Of a DNA stretch of 5,514 nt, positions 1 to 5,514 are shown piece by piece. Every line of letters starts with the position of its first letter. The stretch's first letter is position 1. The notes under the pieces are model-generated. The model saw only the letters and a list, made by a program, of their open reading frames with translations. It ran no database searches and was not told the origin of the DNA. The stretch lies in assembly GCA_021414045.1 (NCBI GenBank), contig JAIOPF010000239.1, positions 1-5,514 on the forward strand, read 5' to 3'. Source of the DNA: Deltaproteobacteria bacterium. Lineage in GTDB: Bacteria; UBA10199; DSSB01. The position numbers and the translations under genes are program-made.

Positions 1-1
1 C

Positions 2-2092
2 GTGACCGCGACTGGCAATCACAATCCGATCACCGAGACCGGAAAGCCCGTCGACAAGACGGATAAGAGCGTCAAGCTCGTGACCGGATTCACCGTTCCC
101 GCCAGCGTCGGATTGCTCTCCGGCCCCATCGGCGGAGGCGCGCTGACGGCCACCCTCGACGGGACTCTCGACCAACTGCCCGAAAGCTGCACACCTGGTG
201 GCGGCGGCACGCCTGGTCCCACTCCCGGCGGCTCGACGGGTCCCAGCGAATTTTCCATCTCCGACGGAACGAATAGCGGGATCGGTAGCCTGGATTTCGG
301 CTCCACCCTCGTTTTGGTCACGACCAACAAGGGCCATACCATTCTCGACTGCACCGAGGCTTCCAACCGTGGCATGGTGACGAAGATGATCACCATCACC
401 AACAAGGCGGATGGCGAGCGTCATCTTAAGATCGGCCAGCCCGCCGACACCGACGTCGACGGCAAGGATCCCCTTTGTAGCGGGGGCAGCGAGTTCGTGC
501 GCGGCTCGATCAGCGCCACGGGAGGCGCGACTTGCGAGACCGTGAAGGTTGCAGGCAAGGATTTCGTCTCGGGAGATTGCAAGATTCCCGCGGGACAGCC
601 CAACGCGAAGATCACTTTCCCGATGATGTATATTCCCTATAACTTTGTCGCGCCCACCGGAGGGACTGCTCCGGAGGCCACGCCCGCCGCCACTCCCGCG
701 GCGACGACGCCCACCGGCGGCGACACCGGTTCTCTGGTGATCGAATACGACGACGGCAAGAGCTTCGCCTTCGGACTGAAGGGGAAAACCGAACCCGACA
801 GCCGCGACTCCTTGAGCCTCTCGAAGGTCAAGGACGGCACGCCTTCCAAGAAATTGATTCGCAACAAGGGATTGATCAAGTTCTCGCTGAAAGACAGCGA
901 TCCGAAACCCTTCAGCCAGGATTTCGTCGTCAAGAATTCCAGCGGCGACACTTGGCAGAACCTGAGCGTCACGCTCGAGGAAGCCCCGGCTTTCACGGTC
1001 ACCGCGCCCGCCGCGACGACCGTGGGTCCAGGAACCGCCGATGCCCCGGGAACCACCGGCTTCAGCGTCTCCTACAATCCCAGCGCCTCAGGCTCCGTGG
1101 ACAAGGGCAAGCTGGTCGTGCACTTGACCAAGGCCGGTTCGACGGCCGAGACCGTGCTGACCTTCGATCTCGAGGGCACCGTCGGGGTCGATCCCATCCT
1201 AGGAAATTACAAGCTGCACATCGACTTCCTCACGGCCTTCATCGACAACGCGCTGCAGACCAAGCCGGTCGAATCGCTCGACTTCCGTCAATTCCCGGCC
1301 CAGGCTCCGGCGCCGCAGACCATCAACGTCAGCGACGTCAACGACGAGGAATTGCAGCCGGTCGACATCATTCCGCTGGATTTCGATCCCTTGAACGCGA
1401 ACGTCGCCCAACGCAGCACCGCCTTGCGCATCTTCAACGCTCAAGGCTCGGGATTGGTGCCGGGACAGGATTCCTCGCTCTGTCACGAGCCGGATCCCAT
1501 CAACGTCGCCTATAAGACCGGAGATTGCGCCTACTTCTACTTCAATATCGGCACGGGCGACGACAGCCAGGGTATCTACGATGAAGAGACGGGAAACATG
1601 ACGATTCCCAACCTCAAGTTGCGGATCCAGAATCCCTATCACGGCAACGTCGGCGGCGTATGGCCCCCGAGCAATCCGGCTCTGAGTTCTCCCGGCGACA
1701 ATATCCTCGATACCGTGATGGATCTTTCCTTGACGACCCTGATCCTCGATAAAAAGGACGAAGGGGACCTTTCCCTGGTGCCCGACTCGCGGATCAGCCG
1801 CAGCGACTTGAGCGTGTCGAGCCGCGCCGAGCGCCTGGGTGAGCCTTGTCCCGAGGATCCCGCCGTCCATCCTCACTTGAAGTGTTACCTGACTCCCGAT
1901 GGGAAGTATTTCCAGGGAAGGGCGCTTTCGCTGAGGGCGGGCACTGACGGAGTTTACGACGTCGTCGTGGTCGGCGTTGGCCAATTCCAATCGCGCTCCA
2001 ACGAGCCCGATACGCCCGTTTTCATGGATAACAGCCGGATTTACTTGGCCATCCAAGGACGCTTCTGCAAGGAAGGCAGCAGCTGCGAATAA
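2..2092 (+). CDS. Large exported beta-rich protein with choice-of-anchor-D-like domains (paralog A), 5'-partial
   Basis: The product is unrecognised; no enzyme motif is visible. The frame is open at the window edge, and alignment puts the first codon (GTG, Val) opposite residue 179 of paralog B, so it is internal and about 178 N-terminal residues, presumably with a lipoprotein signal, are missing. Visible order (window residue numbers): end of an N-terminal domain (1-60); Gly/Pro/Thr linker (64-82); Ig-like domain 1 (about 83-263) with an ITITN strand, FPMMYIPYNF and a closing FAFGLKGKTEP strand, resembling choice-of-anchor-D/ASPM-SPD2-Hydin folds; Ig-like domain 2 (about 268-397) with FVVKNSSGDTW and FDLEGTVGV; a C-terminal region of unknown fold (400-696) containing TGDCAYFYFNI, LRIQNPYH and VYDVVVVGVGQFQ. 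Cysteines are at 63, 117, 159, 178, 193, 494, 509, 616, 628, 689 and 695. It ends with TAA just before a terminator. The reading frame is secure; the domain naming is by pattern only. Confidence 0.9.
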   Translation: MTATGNHNPITETGKPVDKTDKSVKLVTGFTVPASVGLLSGPIGGGALTATLDGTLDQLPESCTPGGGGTPGPTPGGSTGPSEFSISDGTNSGIGSLDFGSTLVLVTTNKGHTILDCTEASNRGMVTKMITITNKADGERHLKIGQPADTDVDGKDPLCSGGSEFVRGSISATGGATCETVKVAGKDFVSGDCKIPAGQPNAKITFPMMYIPYNFVAPTGGTAPEATPAATPAATTPTGGDTGSLVIEYDDGKSFAFGLKGKTEPDSRDSLSLSKVKDGTPSKKLIRNKGLIKFSLKDSDPKPFSQDFVVKNSSGDTWQNLSVTLEEAPAFTVTAPAATTVGPGTADAPGTTGFSVSYNPSASGSVDKGKLVVHLTKAGSTAETVLTFDLEGTVGVDPILGNYKLHIDFLTAFIDNALQTKPVESLDFRQFPAQAPAPQTINVSDVNDEELQPVDIIPLDFDPLNANVAQRSTALRIFNAQGSGLVPGQDSSLCHEPDPINVAYKTGDCAYFYFNIGTGDDSQGIYDEETGNMTIPNLKLRIQNPYHGNVGGVWPPSNPALSSPGDNILDTVMDLSLTTLILDKKDEGDLSLVPDSRISRSDLSVSSRAERLGEPCPEDPAVHPHLKCYLTPDGKYFQGRALSLRAGTDGVYDVVVVGVGQFQSRSNEPDTPVFMDNSRIYLAIQGRFCKEGSSCE
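191..247 (+). repeat. Gly/Pro/Thr-rich low-complexity linker in paralog A
   Basis: Residues 64-82 are almost entirely Gly, Pro, Thr and Ser (GGGGTPGPTPGGSTGP). They join the N-terminal domain to Ig-like domain 1. Paralog B has a Pro/Gln/Gly-rich linker of different sequence in the same place (about 3385-3438), so the hinge is kept while its sequence is not. Confidence 0.7.
650..730 (+). repeat. Ala/Thr/Pro-rich insertion inside Ig-like domain 1 of paralog A
   Basis: Residues 217-243 include PEATPAATPAATTPTGG, built from short ATP/AAT repeats between the PMMYIPYNF strand and the closing strands. Paralog B carries a shorter, non-repetitive stretch here (QSPALGQDPPQDK), so this is probably a loop expansion. 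Confidence 0.6.
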
Positions 2093-2122
2093 GAAGTTAG
2101 ATTAGAGAGAAGTAGAATAAAG

Positions 2123-2153
2123 TCCCCCGTCGCGCCAGCGCCGGGGGATTTTT
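2123..2153 (+). terminator. Rho-independent terminator after paralog A, possibly bidirectional
   Basis: The arms TCCCCCG and CGGGGGA pair perfectly. After one mismatch, an inner CGC/GCG stem closes a GCCA loop, and TTTTT follows. It begins 31 nt after the TAA of paralog A. On the opposite strand the hairpin lies 5 nt past the fdxA stop codon and is followed by CTTTATTCT, a weaker U-rich tail, so it may also end fdxA transcripts. Confidence 0.88.
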
Positions 2154-2483
2154 CTATCCGCCGGATTCCTTTTTGGCGTCGATCTCCTTCCATTGCTGCA
2201 GCGTCAGCGCTCCGGCAAGCGCGGGTTTTTTCTCCGCGATGGTCGGGTATTTTTCGCATTCCTTGGCATTGATCTCGGTCCAGGACTGGTATTTCTTCGG
2301 GACCTCGTCTTCGGCGTAGATGGCCTCGACGGGGCACTCGGCGACGCAGAGGTTGCAGTCAATGCAGGTGGCGGGGTTGATATAGAGCATCTCCGGCGCC
2401 TCGTGAAAGGCCTCAACGGGACATACGATGGCGCAGTCGGTGTATTTGCATTTAACGCAGTGTTCCGTGACGACATAAGTCAT
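2154..2483 (-). CDS. fdxA: 7Fe-8S ferredoxin, FdxA / Azotobacter FdI type
   Basis: This is a small cytoplasmic electron carrier of 109 residues; Azotobacter vinelandii FdI, its best-known relative, has 106. The N-terminus MTYVVTEHCVKCKYTDC is close to the family consensus. By analogy with FdI, Cys9, Cys17 and Cys50 should bind the [3Fe-4S] cluster, and Cys21, Cys40, Cys43 and Cys46 the [4Fe-4S] cluster. Cys12 is the conserved non-ligand cysteine; Cys76 is an extra one in the tail. The second cluster motif reads CIDCNLCVAECP. The C-terminal half keeps the family's DEVP motif and acidic/aromatic extension. The ATG is preceded by AAAGGAGG with a 6-nt spacer, which fixes the start. The gene converges on paralog A and diverges from paralog B, and looks monocistronic. 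The redox partner cannot be inferred from the neighbours. Confidence 0.97.
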   Translation of the reverse strand: MTYVVTEHCVKCKYTDCAIVCPVEAFHEAPEMLYINPATCIDCNLCVAECPVEAIYAEDEVPKKYQSWTEINAKECEKYPTIAEKKPALAGALTLQQWKEIDAKKESGG

Positions 2484-2489
2484 GATAGG

Positions 2490-2497
2490 CCTCCTTT
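2490..2497 (-). promoter_or_regulatory. Strong Shine-Dalgarno of fdxA
   Basis: On the minus strand AAAGGAGG lies 6 nt before the fdxA ATG. It is a near-perfect anti-16S match and decides the start. Confidence 0.9.
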
Positions 2498-2516
2498 CCG
2501 AGGGCGTGATACAGGC

Positions 2517-2532
2517 GAATTATCGCTAATTC
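2517..2532. promoter_or_regulatory. Perfect 16-bp inverted repeat upstream of fdxA, candidate operator
   Basis: GAATTA-TCGC-TAATTC has two perfect 6-bp arms around a 4-bp centre, 33 bp before the fdxA start codon and inside the divergent region. Its left arm overlaps a possible fdxA -10 element (GATAAT on the minus strand, 2519-2524), the usual placement for a repressor site. It does not match the Fur, FNR or IscR consensus as I know them, so no regulator is named. Confidence 0.4.
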
Positions 2533-2549
2533 ACCGCGTCAAAAGCCAA
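2519..2549 (-). promoter_or_regulatory. Possible fdxA promoter
   Basis: On the minus strand GATAAT (2519-2524) is a good -10 candidate. The only -35 at a tolerable distance is TTGGCT (2544-2549), with a long 19-nt spacer. A better hexamer, TTGACG (2537-2542), is only 12 nt away, which is too close for sigma-70. Transcription would start near 2512, giving a leader of about 28 nt. Confidence 0.3.
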
Positions 2550-2635
2550 CAAAAAGAACCCCTTGGACCGATTCTCCACCCCGCAACTATTTGCGCCCGA
2601 TGACGAGAAATTCCATAGGTATGTCGATGGTTTCC

Positions 2636-2655
2636 GGGCCGCGGGGGGGAAGGGG
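2636..2655 (+). other. G-quadruplex-type G-tract motif upstream of paralog B
   Basis: Four G-runs of three or more (GGG-CCGC-GGG-G-GGG-AA-GGGG) with loops of 4, 1 and 2 nt fit the usual intramolecular quadruplex pattern. The motif is on the coding strand 35-54 nt before the preferred start of paralog B, so it could fold in the mRNA leader. Further G-runs at 2676-2680 and 2685-2687 adjoin the start codon and probably act as the ribosome-binding region. Folding is predicted by pattern only. Confidence 0.35.
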
Positions 2656-2689
2656 AATGGCGGTTCGGAGGTTCCGGGGGAAAAGGGAT

Positions 2690-3508
2690 ATGTCGAAGCA
2701 CTCCGTCTCGAGCTTCCGATGCAAAATTTTAGCGGGAATTTGTGGAATTCTCGCCCTTGTCGCCTGTCAATCCAACAAAGATCCTTTGCTTTTGGATCAA
2801 CCGACGCCTCCGCCCACCGCCGCGCCTGGACCCGGTGACGGTTCCAGCGGGCAAGAATGTTTCGTCAACTTCCGATCCATGCTGCAACTGAAGGTGAGCG
2901 CCAAACCCGCGGGCGATGCCTTGGAAGTATTGGATTCCAATCCCATCGCCATCCCGAGCATCCCGATCGAGGTCAACGGAGACCAAGTCTCGATCAGCGG
3001 GGATAAATTTCCGGTGATCATCTTGACGCGCTTGAGCAATAGCGCCGACTTGCGTTTCAGCGGCGTGGCCGGAACCAAGGCGACGGGCACGCTGAACGCC
3101 GAGACGGGCGAGATCAAGATCGACGGCATGCAATTCAACCTGGAAGTCCTGCAGAAGGGAACCACCCAGCCGCTGCTTCCCGGCAAGAGCGTCATCGGCG
3201 GCATTCAACTGACGACGGGCACCGTCACGGCCACGGGGAATTTGAACCCTATTCAGGAACAGGGAAAACCTTTGGACAAAGGGGATCTCTCCCTGACCTT
3301 GGTGTTCGGCGTCACCCTTCCGAGGGACTTCACACCCTTGGTGCCCTTGAACGCGGCAACCTCGACGCCCTTCCCGAAAATTGCGGCTCGGCCAATCCCG
3401 ACAACCAACCGCCTCCCGGACAAGAGCAGCCCGAAGGCCTTCAGGTCTCCGTCGAAGGGCAGCCCGAAACCTCTCGAATCGATTTTGGTCTCGCGCCGGT
3501 GGTGTTGA
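2690..3508 (+). CDS. Paralog B, 5' fragment: lipoprotein signal plus N-terminal domain (frameshifted)
   Basis: The ATG at 2690 gives a classic lipoprotein signal: a positive n-region (SKHSVSSFRCK), a hydrophobic core and the lipobox LVAC, with Cys26 as the lipidated residue. Gln at +2 gives no inner-membrane retention signal by the E. coli rule, so outer-membrane sorting is inferred. A Pro-rich linker follows (38-49), then Cys57 and a beta-rich domain of unknown fold to about residue 211. From codon 179 on, the sequence (TATGNLNPIQEQGKPLDKG) aligns with the first window residues of paralog A. After about residue 211 (near 3323-3345) similarity moves to another frame, and the last roughly 60 codons to the TGA are out-of-frame. 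A G-rich run (GGGGGAAAAGGG) precedes the ATG. ATG 2657 remains an alternative start. The part alone is a 272-residue truncated product. Confidence 0.8.
   Translation: MSKHSVSSFRCKILAGICGILALVACQSNKDPLLLDQPTPPPTAAPGPGDGSSGQECFVNFRSMLQLKVSAKPAGDALEVLDSNPIAIPSIPIEVNGDQVSISGDKFPVIILTRLSNSADLRFSGVAGTKATGTLNAETGEIKIDGMQFNLEVLQKGTTQPLLPGKSVIGGIQLTTGTVTATGNLNPIQEQGKPLDKGDLSLTLVFGVTLPRDFTPLVPLNAATSTPFPKIAARPIPTTNRLPDKSSPKAFRSPSKGSPKPLESILVSRRWC
3323..3345 (+). other. Frameshift zone in paralog B
   Basis: Upstream of here the frame of the 5' fragment matches paralog A (VFGVTLP against GFTVP). From about 3340 the -1 frame matches (GALERGNLDALPENC against GALTATLDGTLDQLPESC). No stop occurs in the downstream frame between 3019 and 5277, so one lost base would explain the break. 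The zone holds short G- and C-runs and a near-direct repeat, CCCTTGGTGCCCTTG. No canonical X-XXY-YYZ slippery heptamer is in register. Confidence 0.8.
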
Positions 3509-5280
3509 GGAAGCTAAGCGGCAAGGATATCCTCGATTGCAGCGACGCCGAATTCCGCGGCAGTTTTTCCAGGTTGGTGACCATCAAGAACGCCGGTTCC
3601 TCCGAACGCGTCGTGAAGTTCATCCAACCCATCGACAAGGACGACGACGCCAAGGACCCGCTCTGCAGCGGCTCCGGCGAGTTCGTTCGCGGATCGATCC
3701 AATTGCTGGGCGCCGCCACCTGCGCCTCCGTCAAGGTCGCTGGCAAGGATTTCCCCATCGGCGAGTGCAAGCTCCCGCCGGGGGATAACGGGATCTCTTT
3801 TCCCATGATGTACGTGCCTTTCAATTATCAATCCCCGGCGTTGGGCCAAGACCCCCCGCAGGATAAGGCCGAATTTTCCTTCGAATACGGGGCCGCGAAA
3901 CCTTTCGCCATCGCCTTGAGCGGCCGGACGATTCCGGACGTGCGCGACGTGCTCAGCGTTTCAAAGGTGAACAACGGCGTGGTCTCTCCGAAAGAGGTCA
4001 AGAACAAGGGCAGCTTGAAGCTCGCGGTGGAGAAGGTCGCCGATTTGCCCTTCACGCAAAAGCTCGTGCTCAAGAATTCGGGGACGGACACTTGGGAAGA
4101 GGTGCATTTTGAATTCGTCGGAGGCACCGCATTTTCGGCCGTCCCGCCCACCGAAAACCGCCTTCCGCCCTCGGACGGAAGCCAGGTCGGGAAAATGGAA
4201 TTCGACCTCACGCTGAATCCCGGCGCCCAGACCGTCGTTAACGATACGCTTAGCATCCACATGGTCAAAGTCGGCAGCCGTACCGCGGACAACCCCAACG
4301 GCATCGAAGCGCGCATTACCTTGAATGTGGTCGGCACGGTCGGAGTGCCGAAGTTGACCGGAGACGTCTATCTTCAGTTCGATTTTCTTACCGCCTTGAT
4401 CGACCATTCAATCATCGACGAGCCGCTGGAGACCATCGACTATCGAAAACAGCCGGAACTAGCCCCAGAGCCCTTGAAATTGCTTCTGACCGATACGGAC
4501 GATCCCGCCGTGCAGAACGTCGCGCTAGAGACGAATGTCGTCGATGTGCTCGACCCCGGCCTAAGCCTCGCGGATCGCGTCAAGGTTTTGCGCGTCTTCA
4601 CCTCGCGAGCCAGCGTTGGCATCGACGGGCAACGCCTTGGTTCGGGAGACGGTTCCGACCGCTGCCGGGAACCCGCGACTCTGCTAGCCCTTTACCACAG
4701 CGGCGATTGCTCCTATTTTTACCATAATATTCTGGCCAGCGAACCAGGCCTCTACGATTCGGAGACCGGCCAATTCACCTTGCCCGGAATATTGTTGCGG
4801 ATGCAGAACCCCTATCATGCGGATATTCTCGGAAAATGGCCGGCCAGCAATCCCTCCGGCAATCCGGATTACCTGATGGACGCGTCGCTATCCATCACCT
4901 TCACGACGCATCTTTTGGACCGGCGTTCGATTGTCGAAGGAGGGCGCGAAGTGGTCCTCGTTCCGGACGGACGTGTCTCGGAAACGGAATTAGTCATGAA
5001 GGACAAGCGTCTGGGGCAAGAATGTCAGGAAGGTTATTTCGACGACGTGCAGCCTTGGTTCCGCTGCTATCTCTCCACTGGCGATCGGTATATGCAAGGC
5101 TACGAAGCCACTTTAAGAGCGGGGCAGACGAAATATTACGACGTCGTCTTGGTCGGGGCGACTCAATTTCAGCCGGGCGGCCCGGATACGAACAATCCGG
5201 ATTTGCCCTGGTTCTTGGGCGATAGCGGCGGCAGCCGCATGTATATCGCCATCCAAGGAAGACTCTACAAGCCCGACTAA
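3499..5280 (+). CDS. Paralog B, 3' fragment: choice-of-anchor-D-like domains and unknown C-terminal domain (frameshifted)
   Basis: The GTG at 3499 is only the first possible start codon in this frame. It has no Shine-Dalgarno, and homology to paralog A continues upstream to about 3340, so the true protein most likely begins at 2690. Adding one base at the break gives about 863 residues. Fragment numbering: Ig-like domain 1 (to about 144) with ILDC, PLCSG, EFVRGSI, VKVAGKDF and FPMMYVPFNY; domain 2 (about 150-283) with LVLKNSGTDTW; C-terminal region (about 288-593) with SGDCSYFYHNI, LRMQNPYH, FRCYL and YYDVVLVGATQFQ. Each motif has a counterpart at the same place in paralog A. Cysteines at 14, 56, 75, 90, 389, 404, 509 and 523 are shared; the final two of paralog A are absent. 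The 4-bp overlap with the next gene's stop leaves no room for a terminator. Function unknown; a recently broken gene or a sequence error are both possible. Confidence 0.85.
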   Translation: MVLRKLSGKDILDCSDAEFRGSFSRLVTIKNAGSSERVVKFIQPIDKDDDAKDPLCSGSGEFVRGSIQLLGAATCASVKVAGKDFPIGECKLPPGDNGISFPMMYVPFNYQSPALGQDPPQDKAEFSFEYGAAKPFAIALSGRTIPDVRDVLSVSKVNNGVVSPKEVKNKGSLKLAVEKVADLPFTQKLVLKNSGTDTWEEVHFEFVGGTAFSAVPPTENRLPPSDGSQVGKMEFDLTLNPGAQTVVNDTLSIHMVKVGSRTADNPNGIEARITLNVVGTVGVPKLTGDVYLQFDFLTALIDHSIIDEPLETIDYRKQPELAPEPLKLLLTDTDDPAVQNVALETNVVDVLDPGLSLADRVKVLRVFTSRASVGIDGQRLGSGDGSDRCREPATLLALYHSGDCSYFYHNILASEPGLYDSETGQFTLPGILLRMQNPYHADILGKWPASNPSGNPDYLMDASLSITFTTHLLDRRSIVEGGREVVLVPDGRVSETELVMKDKRLGQECQEGYFDDVQPWFRCYLSTGDRYMQGYEATLRAGQTKYYDVVLVGATQFQPGGPDTNNPDLPWFLGDSGGSRMYIAIQGRLYKPD

Positions 5281-5514
5281 TGCGCCAGATCCACCGCGAT
5301 GCCTAGGATTTGCTGGGCAGGGTTGACGGTGATGCTGCGTGTCGGCGCGACATTTCCGGCGACGCTGTTGGCGCTATCCCAGATTCCCACCTGCGTCCGC
5401 GAAGTTTGGACGTACAGGACGTTTTCCAAGAAAATCGCCTGGTTCATATCCGTGGTCATCGTCGTCGTGTCGCCGGTTACTTCGCGGTCGGCGGGAACCG
5501 TCCCGGTCAAGGTC
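5277..5514 (-). CDS. C-terminal end of a propeller-type repeat protein, 5'-partial
   Basis: The frame is open at the right window edge, so the gene starts outside; a TTG at 5510 is only an internal codon. The visible 78 or so residues hold two repeat units about 49 residues apart: GTVPADREVTG and GNVAPTRSIT. The second follows VLYVQTSRTQVGIWDSANSV and is followed by ILGIAVD, close to the C-terminus. This YV...I.V/IWD.A..V.GN.AP.R.I......L...GIAVD pattern is typical of beta-propeller repeats of the NHL/YVTN kind, usually in exported proteins. That assignment is by pattern. Ending in GIAVD fits a closing blade completed by the N-terminus. The TAG stop overlaps the TAA of paralog B, so the genes converge tail to tail without a visible terminator. 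Confidence 0.75.
   Translation of the reverse strand, partial: TLTGTVPADREVTGDTTTMTTDMNQAIFLENVLYVQTSRTQVGIWDSANSVAGNVAPTRSITVNPAQQILGIAVDLAH

Larger units (their letters stand above)
2484..2689. other. Divergent intergenic region between fdxA and paralog B
   Basis: About 200 bp separates the two divergent starts. It holds the fdxA ribosome-binding site, the dyad and the G-tract motif listed separately. A weak plus-strand promoter candidate is TTGGAC near 2564 with AACTAT 16 nt downstream. The frame of paralog B is open upstream, with possible starts at 2591 (TTG), 2621 (ATG) and 2657 (ATG). These would place a long arginine-rich extension before the signal peptide, so they are not preferred. 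I see no tRNA, small gene or mobile-element end here. Confidence 0.5.

Noticed and set aside
952..1515. Plus-strand open frame of 187 codons in another frame of paralog A
   Set aside because: The product is Arg/His/Gln-rich, typical of out-of-frame GC-rich sequence, and it lies fully within the conserved frame.
1199..2056. Long minus-strand open frame of 285 codons inside paralog A
   Set aside because: It is antisense to a well-supported conserved gene in GC-rich DNA, has no recognisable domain, and its translation looks like a shadow of the other strand.
2519..2542. TTGACG / GATAAT as a sigma-70 promoter for fdxA
   Set aside because: The hexamers look good, but the 12-nt spacer is too short.
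2193..2603. Plus-strand open frame across fdxA
   Set aside because: fdxA on the minus strand has complete cluster ligands and a strong ribosome-binding site; the overlapping frame has no family signature.
2591..2689. N-terminal extension of paralog B from TTG 2591 or ATG 2621/2657
   Set aside because: It would place up to 33 residues, rich in Arg and Gly, before a lipoprotein signal that is already complete from 2690. The RRFRGK stretch does not fit the twin-arginine consensus.
3323..3345. Programmed -1 ribosomal frameshift
   Set aside because: The shift direction fits, but there is no slippery heptamer in register and no obvious downstream stimulator, so mutation or sequence error is more likely.
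1..5514. CRISPR array, tRNA, rRNA, insertion sequence or attachment site
   Set aside because: I found no regularly spaced repeats, cloverleaf sequence, transposase frame or paired terminal repeats by reading; the only long repeat is the A/B gene duplication.

Overview
The window is GC-rich, densely coded bacterial DNA. It is dominated by two large paralogous genes for exported, beta-rich proteins of a type I cannot assign to a named family. The second copy has a clear lipoprotein signal peptide, and an outer-membrane or periplasmic location in a Gram-negative is the best reading. A 7Fe-8S (FdxA-type) ferredoxin and a propeller-repeat protein sit beside them. Lineage is inference only: the mixture recalls deltaproteobacteria-like or related uncultured groups, but no rRNA or other phylogenetic marker is present.

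Layout. (1) 2-2092 (+): paralog A, missing its 5' end at the window edge, with two Ig-like / choice-of-anchor-D-like domains and a roughly 300-residue C-terminal region of unknown fold. (2) 2123-2153: a strong rho-independent terminator placed directly between two converging genes. (3) 2154-2483 (-): fdxA, with a strong Shine-Dalgarno and a perfect 16-bp dyad upstream. (4) 2484-2689: divergent intergenic region with weak promoter candidates and a G-quadruplex-type G-tract motif. (5) 2690-5280 (+): paralog B, split by a -1 frame change near 3323-3345 into a 5' part (lipoprotein signal plus N-terminal domain, 2690-3508) and a 3' part (3499-5280; homologous frame open back to 3019). Read across the break it would be about 863 residues, colinear with paralog A. 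(6) 5277-5514 (-): the C-terminal end of a propeller-type repeat protein, whose stop codon overlaps that of paralog B.

How the genes relate. A and B align from A's first codon (B residue 179) to near both C-termini and share nine cysteines, so they are a diverged duplication. fdxA lies between them on the opposite strand, so A and B are probably not one simple transcript. Nothing visible ties the ferredoxin functionally to the lipoproteins. The propeller protein is of a type often exported, so the locus may be a small envelope or surface-protein neighbourhood with a housekeeping ferredoxin inside it. The points most worth checking are the identity of the A/B family and whether the frameshift in B is real.
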